Made by a program: the position numbers and the translations under genes
Assembly: GCA_002786025.1 (NCBI GenBank)
Contig: NHNW01000037.1
Span: forward strand, 310,001 to 374,000
DNA from: Zasmidium citrigriseum
Taxonomy: Eukaryota > Ascomycota > Dothideomycetes > Mycosphaerellales > Mycosphaerellaceae
Length of the DNA: 64,000 nt
Reading direction: 5' to 3'
The notes under the pieces: generated by a model
Seen by the model: only the letters and a program-made list of their open reading frames with translations
Told to the model about the DNA's origin: nothing
Databases searched by the model: none
Shown here: positions 42,167-51,318 of the stretch, piece by piece
Position numbering within the stretch: position 1 is the first letter of the stretch
How the letters are laid out: each line of letters begins with the position of its first letter

Positions 42167-42433
42167 TCATGTCCGCCAATACGCCTCGGTGAGATATGGC
42201 CCCAGAATGCAGACACCAACATTGACGATAGGTTCGACGCCCTGTTCCCCTGTGAGCCATTGATGAAGTCGGATCCAGAGCATGGAAATGGAGACTCGAC
42301 CAGCAAAAACATAGAGGTCGATGAGCTTGTGCGATCGCAGGGCACTCAGGGAGTAGTTCAAGAGTGCGTTCAAGACGAGACTGAGGACGATGCAGGTCAG
42401 AAGGGCATCTTGGCGTCGACTGATCATGGTCAT
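42167..42433 (-). CDS. small putative membrane protein
   Basis: An 88-aa frame starting MTMISRRQDALLTCIVL, with a hydrophobic helix (LLTCIVLSLVLNALLNYSLSAL) and a second weaker one (IVNVGVCILGPYL). It overlaps a plus-strand frame of less protein-like composition. It lies between the MFS gene and the thioesterase gene, and is divergent from the latter. No family recognised; could be chance. Confidence 0.3.
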   Translation of the reverse strand: MTMISRRQDALLTCIVLSLVLNALLNYSLSALRSHKLIDLYVFAGRVSISMLWIRLHQWLTGEQGVEPIVNVGVCILGPYLTEAYWRT

Positions 42434-42661
42434 GTCGGAGGAGAATGTTGGTGGATGATGGAAGAAACCAAGTTCTGCCGCGGGAGGAAAGTAGCACCCT
42501 ACGGTGTACCATACCGTCCCTTCCTCGAAATCCATTCACCGAACTCTAAATTTAGCCTACGCCATTGCGATGGCCCGAGCGCACATCAACGGAAGCACCT
42601 GCAGCCCATCAATCTTCGGACTTCACCTCTTTCCACCTACCACCATCTCTGAATCTTTCCA

Positions 42662-43844
42662 ATGGCCTCCGACGACACGATAGACCAATGCCTCCAGATC
42701 ATCGGCGAAGCAGTGTCCGTCGAGCCCGACGAATTCCAGGACCATGAAACATGGAAGTTCCTGGGACTCGGAGATCTCTTGGCATCAGCGACTGCATCCG
42801 ATCTCAAGAACCAAGCCGGCGTAGATGTAACCCCGAACGTCTTCTCCTTATACCCCACGGTAGGGGCTTTGAAGGCGTTTCTGAGAGGGGGCTCTGCGGC
42901 GAACGGTGATGCGAGTCGACCGAGTACTGCGATTCACTCGCCAGAGAGACCTGGTGCGACTCCGGATTATGGACCGGCCGATCCTTGGGAGGGAATTCCG
43001 AAACCGAAAGTTCCTTTATCTGTGGTGTTGCAGGGGAAGCCGGAGATCGCGAGGACTGTTGTGTTTCTTTTCCCTGATGGAAGTGGTGCGGGGACGTCAT
43101 ATGGGACTTTGCCGCCGATTGGGAAGGATGTTTGTTTGATCGGATTGAACTCGCCGTTTCTTCGTCAGGCTCAGAACTTCACTTGCTCGATCGAGCGTAT
43201 GGCGAGATTGTGGGTTGGGGAGGTGAGGAAGTTGCAGCCCAAGGGCAAGCCGTACGTTCTCGGCGGCTGGTCCGCTGGTGGATTCTATTCATACGAGACT
43301 GTGAGGCTGTTGACAGCTTCAGGAGAGAAGGTCGAGAGACTGATCCTCATTGACTCGCCATGCCGACTGGAATACGAGGCTTTGCCCGCACAGGTCGTCC
43401 AGGAGCTCACTCGAAAGGGTCTCATGGGAGCATCTGGAGAGAAGAAGGCACCAGAATGGCTGGTGCAGCACTTTACTTCGACTGTCGGCTCAGTTGATCG
43501 ATATTGGCCGCTGGGTCTCTCCAAAGAGAACGTACCGCCGAACGTCAACTTCATCTGGGTGAAAGAAGGACTTGTCAAGAGCGTGCCCGAATCAGGGTTG
43601 GAAGTCGACATGAACGTGAAGGTCACTCGTTTCCTTCTGGAGCCCAGAGGCAACCTGCAAACGGAACATTGGGAGAAGCTACTCCCAGGGGCCAAATACA
43701 GCTTTGACTACATGACCGGCAACCATTTTCAGATCACGCAGCCGCCGCATGTAAGTGTTCACTCACGATTGTCCAGAGTACGGACTGATTCCCTTGCAGG
43801 TTGAGAGTCTCGGCAAGATCTTGAGCAAGCTTGTATCATCTTGA
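42662..43844 (+). CDS. free-standing ACP-like + thioesterase didomain (non-reducing PKS C-terminus type)
   Basis: Exons 42662..43750 and 43800..43844 give 377 aa. Residues 5-76 align with a PKS acyl-carrier domain (CLQIIGEAVSVEPDEF ... VFSLYPTVGALKAFL). However, the phosphopantetheine motif, normally LGxDSL, reads LGLGDLL, with Asp38 in place of the attachment Ser. After a Pro-rich linker comes a type-I PKS thioesterase: VVFLFPDGSGAGTSYG, CLIGLNSPFLRQAQNFTC, GGWSAGGFYSYET with nucleophile Ser204, LILIDSPCRLEYEALP, and a GNHFQITQPPH region supplying the His. The start is exactly at the ACP boundary, so this is a whole gene rather than a truncated PKS. It could release or cyclise a polyketide from a PKS encoded elsewhere, with the dead ACP acting as a docking piece. 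No PKS lies in this window. Confidence 0.88.
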
Positions 43845-44054
43845 GTCTGAACAGCATGAAAAGAGCCGGCGTTGGTGATGGACCAGATCATCCCAGCATT
43901 TACCGCAGAAATGGTGATGGCATTGACAGGAAAGGGAGACAGGACGAGCAATGAGATATGAACGAGCATGAATCTTCACAGCCACGACTTGGATATTGGA
44001 CGACATATACTGAGAACCTGAATAGGTACCATGAGTCACGATATTGCATCCGCT

Positions 44055-45464
44055 TCACGCCACCAGATACGGCTGTGTCGCAAGCTCCAGATAATACGCC
44101 AGCTGCTTCTGATAACTCTCACTCGCCCTCGCGGGACGATACTCCCTTCTCGTGCACGGTGCCGCAGCTTCTCTGCCAGCAAATCGATCTGCGATCCAAT
44201 CCAGCCAGATCCTCTGACCAGCATACATGACGGGCACATGCTCCACGTCTTTGAACAAAGCGTACTCCAGCTCGCTGTCCGGGTAGTTCTTGCAGGTTTC
44301 ATTGACTGCCGTTGTCGTGACTTCGGCCAGGAGTGTCGAGTCCGCCGTACCTTGGATCACCAGCATTGGACCCTGGAATAGGCGCCCGCTGTTGGCCATG
44401 AGGTGGGCGAACTTCTTGAAGTAGTGGGAAGAGGTAAGTGTTGGCTTGATGAGATCAGGTTCAACGGCCAGCTGGAACAAGGCGCTGTTACAGGCTCCCA
44501 TGTCCCTGATCAGCTCGAGGTACCGGACGCCCTTTGGAGTCAACCACTCCGATGGCTCGAAGTCAGGATAGATCTCCTGCAGAGCATTGCCGACCATGAA
44601 GCCGACTGCGAGCTGCACCATTGGATTCAGCTGAGCGTCGAGAGAAAGGTTCGTCTCCGGCGAAGCAGCGATCGTTCCAAGGTAACCCTTCACAGGCGTG
44701 TATGCCAACCTCCTTGCCGCCGCCCACGCCGCACCACCTCCGAGCGAATGTCCCATCAAGACGAATCGATCACTTAACTCCGGAAACGCTCGCTGTGCTG
44801 CTTCGACGGCATGAATCATATCATTGCCCAACGCAGAACTCTGCCATACATGTCGAATCGGCCTTCCATCCGCAAGATGGGTCACGCCCAGTCCAGCGTA
44901 GTCTGGAGCAACCACGACGTAGCCTTGCAGGGCCAGGATATATGGCGCTGAGTACTGATACCAGAGGTTGCGAATGTGGCTCGGAGCACAATCTCCCATC
45001 GGTCCAGATGTTCCGTGGCCCCATCCTACGACTGCGAATTTGCCGGGCCTTTGGGGATCCTCGCGCGGCATCCATGGCCAGAGGATGTATGCTGAAGCTG
45101 GGACTGTGGTTCCGTTGAATGTCTCGGACTGGAACAAGATCCTCGATAATGCCGTGTTGGGTGGTAGAGTGTACAACGATGTATTTGTGCACTCTTCCGT
45201 CGACAGAAGGGATCCAGGTGGAAGGTGATCTGTATATGCTGGAGGCTTGTAGAACGGATCTCCTAGGACGCTCCCGCTGGCCCAGTTGGTACGTTCAAAG
45301 CGAATCGCAACGTTGACGTTGTTGACAGTGTCCTTGCTCAAGCCTGCTCGTTGGATTTGAGATGGCGTAAGAGCGAACGTGGAGTTCCAGTCACTGCTCT
45401 GCGGAGATATGCGCTGCGATGCCGAGAAGAGTGGAAAACCTAAAAGGAATATGTATCGAAGCAT
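44055..45464 (-). CDS. secreted lipase/esterase (secretory lipase family)
   Basis: Single exon, 469 aa from the ATG at 45464. A signal peptide (MLRYIFLLGFPLFSASQR) precedes a large alpha/beta-hydrolase: KFAVVGWGHGTSGPMGDC (oxyanion region), YVVVAPDYAGLG, MGHSLGGGAAWAAAR with the nucleophile Ser, FQGPMLVIQGTADST with the acid, and FKDVEHVPVMYAG with the His. These match the Candida LIP/fungal secretory lipase family. Paired cysteines (GACNS, NETCKN) suggest disulphides. Convergent with the thioesterase gene (211 bp between stops). A likely extracellular lipid or ester degrader. Confidence 0.88.
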   Translation of the reverse strand: MLRYIFLLGFPLFSASQRISPQSSDWNSTFALTPSQIQRAGLSKDTVNNVNVAIRFERTNWASGSVLGDPFYKPPAYTDHLPPGSLLSTEECTNTSLYTLPPNTALSRILFQSETFNGTTVPASAYILWPWMPREDPQRPGKFAVVGWGHGTSGPMGDCAPSHIRNLWYQYSAPYILALQGYVVVAPDYAGLGVTHLADGRPIRHVWQSSALGNDMIHAVEAAQRAFPELSDRFVLMGHSLGGGAAWAAARRLAYTPVKGYLGTIAASPETNLSLDAQLNPMVQLAVGFMVGNALQEIYPDFEPSEWLTPKGVRYLELIRDMGACNSALFQLAVEPDLIKPTLTSSHYFKKFAHLMANSGRLFQGPMLVIQGTADSTLLAEVTTTAVNETCKNYPDSELEYALFKDVEHVPVMYAGQRIWLDWIADRFAGREAAAPCTRREYRPARASESYQKQLAYYLELATQPYLVA

Positions 45465-45730
45465 CTCGCCTTTCCAAATGGTCAAAGTCACCGTCGAGTC
45501 TGTTTAATGATTGATCTTGCCCAATCGTCTCCGCAAAGGTATATGTGAGGTGTTGCAGCTTCCCGGTCATGCCGTAGCGACATGGTTGTTCCAATCTCTC
45601 ATCATCCATGATCCCTTCAAACTCAGGCACCTGGAACATTGTTCAGCCGCGATCTGTCGTGCACAACTTCATGGTTCACATTTCCTCTCCAGTCGTCTTA
45701 CTGTTACCCAATAATGCAGTTGGTCTCTTT

Positions 45731-48430
45731 TTAGCCAACAAGCCAGTATCTCGGCTCCAACCACGCAGCCTGGTACTGTTTGTTCCTCTTCTCTGCATCC
45801 TTTCGTTTCAGCGCCCTGACCACATCAGCAACTCGTCTCTCTTCTTCTCGATTGCTTTCCAGAGTTCGCTCCCGCTTCGTGACTTCGCTGATCTCCTGCG
45901 AAAGATTGAAGTCCCTGTCGACCGTGGGACGCATTTCAACATAATCTTGAGCATCATGCCCAGAAGACATCTTCCAGGCTTCCTGTCCGTGACTACCCTG
46001 TCCATTGGCATCCTCAGAGCGATCCTGCTCTTGGATGTAGTTCGATGCAACCACGAAGTCATTGACCTCGCCACCACCATCCAGACCCATCGCTTTCGCC
46101 GCCAAGTCCAGGATTGCGCCATTCAAGAACGAAACGATCATCACAAATCTCGCTGGAATTGCAACATCGTTTTGAAACGTACTCTTCTCAACAGGAGGTC
46201 CATCGACAGCTTCAACAAGGACCCCAGTGTAATGCTTTCCCGAGGGATAGAACTCCGCAAGTAAGACGGCCAGATTCCTTCTTTCCAGCAGCAGCCACTT
46301 GATACGTTCTGTTTGCCGTCGACAAGCTTCGGTATCGTTGGCATCATGTGCGAGACCTTGGATGGCCATCGGTCTGCCCAACATTTCGAAACCCAGAGCA
46401 TTGTCAAGACTTGCGGTATCGACGAAACACTCTCGCGGAAGACGGATTCCTGGATTGAAAGTCCAAAGACCTTTGCCAGCGTCATCGAGTCTGCTCATTC
46501 TGCGATCGAAGACATGGTTCTTTTCGATTTGCTCGAGAGACATGGGAACTAGGTCTTCGATTGGAGCGGTGATGCATCCTCCACCTTTGGACCGTAGGAG
46601 TGTGGACGGAGCCCATCGAAAGCCCGGGAAAGGAAGTCGTGAGCCAATGCTGAAGATCATATTTGCAGGCACGGAAGGTATCGCTTTGGTCAAGGCCATC
46701 ATACGCTCCTCGGCAGCTGCTTGAAGGACCCGCGTGGTGTCCAGGTTGAGCGTTGATACAACAACGACCGCTTCGTCGTCTGAACGGGAAGTCGATCGAT
46801 CGGTGATGGCCCAAAGAAGCATTTGTGCTTTTCGGTCTCCTCTTTGTCGAAGATCATGCTCAATCTCGAACAGCTCAATTCCAGCCTCAGAGTCGTACTC
46901 GTCTTGAGCTGGTCGACGTAAGCCTGCGTTGACTCGTCCAAGAATAGGAGCAGTAGATGACCACATCTTTGCTGCCATACGACTGTGAATGAGATCTTGC
47001 TGAGACCCGGCATCGCCGTGTAGCAATGCACTTAGATCGATGTATCCATCCCGGGTCATGATGAGAATGCGATTATTCAGCGAGCCTTCCTGATAAGTCC
47101 AGAGTCTCGATGCCCACGCCGAGAGTTCAAGTCTCATGCCAATCTCTTTGATATCCGCCTTTCTGTTTAATCGTATCAGATCGGCATCGATGATCACGAC
47201 GGCGAACGCTTGTCGATAGATGGTGTTCATCCGCTGAATCTGTACTGCTCGAGCATGTTCGTAGGCCGGGCCGACTGGTATACAGAGCGTATCTGCCCAG
47301 ACGTGGAGGTCTTGAACTTCAAGCTCTTCTTCGAGGCGTTTAACAAGCTGCCAAAGCTGCAGTAGCCGGCAAGCTCGAATTGAATTCGAGTTGGAAGATC
47401 CGAGCCCATCTGCCCAAACGTGGGAGATGGCGATGTGTTTTTTGTTCGGTTCCATGTTCGTAACCTGCAGTGACAAGTCCACGCTGCCCGTTACCCTGAG
47501 CAAGGGCGTGCTGCCTGACCCCACGATCGTCAACATGTCTTGCATGGGAACTTCCACGATAGCACAGTCTGTACATTCTCCACTCAAGACGTGCATCGGC
47601 AGAGAATCTTCGAGCATGTGATTAGCCAAGCACACAGTCGTCGAACACCTCCCATGATCCCGTAAAGTCTGAGCACTTCCAAGCCAGTAAGCATACACCC
47701 ACTCGTCAATATCAGTCATCTCCTGAAAGGTCCATAACGTCCGCGGACACCAGGTGTCCCTCTGCATCATATAGTAGACGAGCGGAAGACATCCCCGAAG
47801 ACTGTATTCATTGCCAGCGCGGACCTCCAAGCCGAGAACTTTGCCACAAGCCTCCACCATCGCCTGGTGAAGGACTACGCAAGCAAAGTGAGTTAAGGCT
47901 CCTGGGTCTTCGGCAGCGGTGTCTGGTGTACAGCCAGCGTAGAGTACCCGGGACAGGTGCCGCAGGATGATGGCAGCTTGGTTCAGAACCACCTTGGCTA
48001 CCAGAAGTCTTGCGAACTTTTCCGGTTCGTCCATCTGAAGTACTCGGTCGCGCCACTCATCGAGAAGAGTAGTGAAGTTCCTAGTTGAAAGATATCGAAA
48101 GCCATCTTCATCGTCATCTTCGACCAGATCCAGCTCAACTTCTCTGTTCAGGATTTTGAACAGTAAGCCAAAGAAGAAATGTTCAGTCACGACATTCCAG
48201 AGATTCGCGCCGCCATGTTTGTACATATAATCTGACCACCACTTCGCTTGTTCCTGAAACGGGGGAGCCTTTACTGGCTCTTGGTGCGCGAGAAGAATCT
48301 TGGAAAAGAGGTCCTTGTAATCGGTGTCGTCTTTGACATCTCCCTCTGGCCAGAAGAAGGGCACTCGGATTGGGGCTTTGACGTCTGGTGGAAGCACATG
48401 CTCCATCCTGTGCGAGAGAACCTTGGTCAC
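45731..48430 (-). CDS. HET-domain protein (heterokaryon-incompatibility type)
   Basis: Single exon, 899 aa. The HET domain occupies about residues 340-480: KKHIAISHVWADGLGSS, then LHVWADTLCIPVG, AVQIQRMNTIYRQAFAVVIID and LSAWASRLWTYQEGSLNN. These are the three usual HET blocks, the last with the WTxQE motif. Upstream is a 330-residue helical region with no known domain. Downstream there is a linker and a Lys/Glu/Arg-rich coiled coil near the C-terminus (EVTKRERTLESNREEERRVA) of unknown role. HET proteins trigger cell death on non-self fusion; they are numerous and variable in this class. It is flanked by the lipase and the nucleoside-hydrolase genes on the same strand. Confidence 0.9.
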   Translation of the reverse strand: MTKVLSHRMEHVLPPDVKAPIRVPFFWPEGDVKDDTDYKDLFSKILLAHQEPVKAPPFQEQAKWWSDYMYKHGGANLWNVVTEHFFFGLLFKILNREVELDLVEDDDEDGFRYLSTRNFTTLLDEWRDRVLQMDEPEKFARLLVAKVVLNQAAIILRHLSRVLYAGCTPDTAAEDPGALTHFACVVLHQAMVEACGKVLGLEVRAGNEYSLRGCLPLVYYMMQRDTWCPRTLWTFQEMTDIDEWVYAYWLGSAQTLRDHGRCSTTVCLANHMLEDSLPMHVLSGECTDCAIVEVPMQDMLTIVGSGSTPLLRVTGSVDLSLQVTNMEPNKKHIAISHVWADGLGSSNSNSIRACRLLQLWQLVKRLEEELEVQDLHVWADTLCIPVGPAYEHARAVQIQRMNTIYRQAFAVVIIDADLIRLNRKADIKEIGMRLELSAWASRLWTYQEGSLNNRILIMTRDGYIDLSALLHGDAGSQQDLIHSRMAAKMWSSTAPILGRVNAGLRRPAQDEYDSEAGIELFEIEHDLRQRGDRKAQMLLWAITDRSTSRSDDEAVVVVSTLNLDTTRVLQAAAEERMMALTKAIPSVPANMIFSIGSRLPFPGFRWAPSTLLRSKGGGCITAPIEDLVPMSLEQIEKNHVFDRRMSRLDDAGKGLWTFNPGIRLPRECFVDTASLDNALGFEMLGRPMAIQGLAHDANDTEACRRQTERIKWLLLERRNLAVLLAEFYPSGKHYTGVLVEAVDGPPVEKSTFQNDVAIPARFVMIVSFLNGAILDLAAKAMGLDGGGEVNDFVVASNYIQEQDRSEDANGQGSHGQEAWKMSSGHDAQDYVEMRPTVDRDFNLSQEISEVTKRERTLESNREEERRVADVVRALKRKDAEKRNKQYQAAWLEPRYWLVG

Positions 48431-48611
48431 GTCGTTGAGAGTTGAATGAGTCGAAGGTCAACTCTCACGAGCTGAGGTCAAGCTCAAGAGCTCAGTAGCG
48501 ACCTGATCCGGCTTGGTGGCTAATGTCGGTTGAACATCATCGAACTTGGAACGTACACCACGAGAGGTGACTGATAGCAATTGATCTCTTGTGTTGTTCT
48601 TCTCTTAATAA

Positions 48612-49784
48612 CTACGAGCTTGCACATGTCGGCGGACTCTGCACACTCTCCTTAATCCTCTCTTTCAACAAATCCCCATCAATCTCCAACACAAAATTGA
48701 CCTCCTGCAAAGGCTGAGCCGTCGGCGCCAAAGCCTTCTGATAAGCATGGATGTTCCCATAATTTGGCGACGAGTAGCTCGTGTCAACATCGAGATAGAA
48801 CCTCGTGCTGTTCTTGACAATCGACGGCTCAAACATGACGGCTGCGGCAGTCTCGTCCCAGAAGGGGAACTCGGTGCCGTAGTAATTGTACATGAGCTCG
48901 GTGTAAGGATTCTTGACTTTGTGGATCTCATCGAGGAAGGCTTGCGTGCTCATGACCTGGTTGGCAACGTTGCCGCAGATTGTGATGTTGGGGAAGTCGG
49001 CGGTGAGGGCGATCTTGGTTCCTTCAGGGTCGATCATGAGGTTGATGTCGCTTTGCAGGTCGGCGAGGAGGACGGAGCCAGTCGTTTGCATCAGGTCCAA
49101 GTCGAGATAACCGCCCATTATGACGAGCTCTTTGGCGTTCTTTGCGAAGGTCGGGTCCAGTCGTACGGCCAAGGCAATGTTCGTCAGGGCTCCGCCGGAG
49201 TAGATGCTGATCTCGCCGGGGTACTTCCTCACTTGCTGGACCATGAACTCGACGGCCGTGATGTCTGGTACGAAGGTCAAGTTGGGGTAGCCGTAGTACG
49301 GCTTCTCGAATGCTGCTCGAGAGATGCGGTCTGGGTCACCGCTCGTGGGATCGTTGCCTTCAGCTTCGTAGGTGAGGTTCTCCGGTGCAAAGGCCCCTTC
49401 CCACGCCAGCACTCCATGGACGTCGGCCCAGGCTCGGTAAAGGCCAGGTCGATTGAGAAGAGGCCAGTCGGCTCCCCGGTAGACAGGGATGCAGTCCAGT
49501 CCGCCGACTTCCAGTGTAGCCAGCGCGTGAAGTCCAGTCTGCAGAGCCCAAGAGTTTGCTGTGTCGGATACGATGCCCACAACATCCCATCCGGCTTTCA
49601 AGGCTTGAAGAATGGGGATGAAGCCAGCAATGCCCCAGTCATTGTCGAGGATGACCTTTGGACGGTATGTCGAAGTTCCATTGGCAGTGCCGTTCGTCTG
49701 GCTTGGAGCATGCGTGGAAGGCAAAGCTGAGACTGCTGAAAGATGAGCAGAAAGTGCAGCGGCGAAAAGTGAGGAGAGATGCAT
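48612..49784 (-). CDS. secreted nucleoside-hydrolase-like protein lacking part of the Ca2+ motif
   Basis: Single exon, 390 aa. A signal peptide (MHLSSLFAAALSAHLSAVSA) is followed by a Thr/Asn-rich spacer and then the inosine/uridine-preferring nucleoside-hydrolase fold. The motif DTDxGxDDA is here VILDNDWGIAGFIP, so the first two Asp remain and the adjacent DD pair (ribose and Ca2+ contacts) is Ala-Gly. Elsewhere the fold is well kept: YSGGALTNIALAVRLDP, ELVIMGGYLD, INLMIDPEGTKIAL and FPFWDETAAAVMFEP, the latter giving the distal Asp. A fungal secreted subfamily with this variant start appears to exist. The activity is uncertain: it may be a nucleosidase with altered metal use, or non-catalytic. 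Confidence 0.85.
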   Translation of the reverse strand: MHLSSLFAAALSAHLSAVSALPSTHAPSQTNGTANGTSTYRPKVILDNDWGIAGFIPILQALKAGWDVVGIVSDTANSWALQTGLHALATLEVGGLDCIPVYRGADWPLLNRPGLYRAWADVHGVLAWEGAFAPENLTYEAEGNDPTSGDPDRISRAAFEKPYYGYPNLTFVPDITAVEFMVQQVRKYPGEISIYSGGALTNIALAVRLDPTFAKNAKELVIMGGYLDLDLMQTTGSVLLADLQSDINLMIDPEGTKIALTADFPNITICGNVANQVMSTQAFLDEIHKVKNPYTELMYNYYGTEFPFWDETAAAVMFEPSIVKNSTRFYLDVDTSYSSPNYGNIHAYQKALAPTAQPLQEVNFVLEIDGDLLKERIKESVQSPPTCASS

Positions 49785-49844
49785 CTTGAATGAAATGAAA
49801 GCCTAGAGACGAAAGTACAAACCAGCGGTGCTCCAACTCCATCG

Positions 49845-49853
49845 TATATATAT
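49845..49853 (-). promoter_or_regulatory. TATA box of the nucleoside-hydrolase-like gene
   Basis: TATATATAT about 61 bp upstream of the ATG at 49784 (near-symmetric, so readable on both strands). Confidence 0.45.
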
Positions 49854-50632
49854 CTGTCCAACATGAGACTACTCCAGCCGCTTCCATACTACCTTCGAAC
49901 CGGTGATCGTAGCCGATTTCTCTTGAGTAAGAGACCTGAGGTGATGAGGCTGCGATCATGTCGCCACTGTTGATGTCCAATGAAAATTTCGCAATGGCGT
50001 CCTGCCTATCATGGCCTATCGAGACGGCCGCCGTTCTCCCGCTAGTTCGATATCAGCCTTCTTTGACTTCATCGGAGCAGACCGATGTGTCATTGGTTCT
50101 GATCTCGAACAGATGCGGGCACTGCATATGGCTTCGATTACGTCCTCGAGAGACAAGTGAAGGTGGAATGGAAGAAACTTTCGTCTGCAGGCGTCGGCTT
50201 CCCGGTTGGACCTGGAGCGAACATGCAGATATCGAAGTCGGCCTTCCAGAGATGTTTATAGCCCTCGAATGGACTGTAGGTGTTGTGGGAATGGCCGGTC
50301 TTGCTTGTGGTGTGTTGAGCGCCTGCTGAGCAGTGCGATTGAGCTTAAGACTGGTTGCGATCTTGATTTTGAAAGAGACTGGCGCGCAGGAGTCCGTTTG
50401 AAGGCCAAGACTTGCGAGCCATCTCCTTGAATCCTGAATTTCAAAGCCTGAGAGATGGTTTCAACAATGTTGTTGATGGGACGATGTCAATGCAGCAGGG
50501 GAGTCTCGAGACTGGTTAGCACTTCCTCGAGCTCCTCCACGGGCTCTTCAGGTTCAGCTATATATTTTATTGAATGGCAGCCATGACTTAAAATACGCAG
50601 TGTTGCTAGTCGCTTCCCATTGCGAACAGGCG
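49854..50632. other. intergenic stretch
   Basis: Nothing recognised; short frames only. Confidence 0.45.
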
Positions 50633-50731
50633 ACACCCATGACGCAGTGGCTTAGCGTGTCGTTCTTATATTTGTTCTACGGAACATGTATGGTAATGCG
50701 AAAGTCGCGAGTTCGAATCTCGCTGGGTGTA
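50633..50731 (+). tRNA. tRNA with 25-nt intron, anticodon reads UAU (Ile) by position
   Basis: A full cloverleaf can be drawn. The acceptor stem ACACCCA (50633-50639) pairs with TGGGTGT (50724-50730). D-arm ACGC/GCGT is at 642-645 and 655-658. T-arm GCGAG-TTCGAAT-CTCGC is at 50707-50723. A five-base variable region and discriminator A (50731) complete it. The anticodon loop is CTTATA+A, with anticodon TAT at 50667-50669. The intron is 50671-50695, placed one base after the anticodon as in eukaryotic tRNAs, and can form a TGTTC-TACG-GAACA hairpin. CCA is not encoded. One weak spot: the anticodon stem TCGTT/TGCGA has a U-U at 50664/50697, which leaves the anticodon call tentative. Confidence 0.8.
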
Positions 50732-50744
50732 ATTGATACGTTTC

Positions 50745-50750
50745 TTTTTT
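50745..50750 (+). terminator. RNA polymerase III terminator
   Basis: A run of six T begins 14 bp after the tRNA's discriminator base. Confidence 0.7.
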
Positions 50751-51318
50751 GTTATCCTAGTAAGAAGGACATTACACTTTTGCTCGAGGGGTGAAGGATG
50801 AACTTTTTGGTTGGTATCGATGTGAAAGACTAATCGAGATGAATTGCAGTGATCTGGGACGACAGAGGAACAATGCGAATACTCCTTTTTGCATGTAGTT
50901 GATCTTGATATGAAGAAACGTATTGGGCGTCGACCAGACGCAATAGACTTCCTTCATCTTTGGCAATGAACATATGTCAACGCTTTTTGACCTTGGAAGG
51001 AGGCTTCCACTCAAAATGTCAAAGTAGGGGAGGAAGAACAAAGAAAAGAGACGAGCAATTGAATGGACATGGGAATGGATTAGCGACGCTGACATGTGCG
51101 CTGGAAAAGGGCCAAGGTCGACAGCGCAGGTCCGTTCCACCTGTTGAAGATGCCGTAGTTGGAGCATTCGCCCAGGAATGGGTTTTAAAACCCCACCGAA
51201 TTGTACGAGCAGGTGGTCGCAGTGCGCTCAAGGAGACGAAGGAGCCATTGCAGATGCGGAATCTTCGTTGAGACTCGCTCGATTACCGAGATGTGTCTGG
51301 GACTCTGACAGTGCTCAT
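50751..51318. other. intergenic stretch
   Basis: No gene supported between the tRNA and the 3' end of NOP53; minus-strand frames at 50772-51231 are unbiased. Confidence 0.45.

Noticed and set aside
41512..42345. 277-aa minus-strand open frame
   Set aside because: Overlaps the second half of the MFS gene, whose forward frame shows clear membrane helices.
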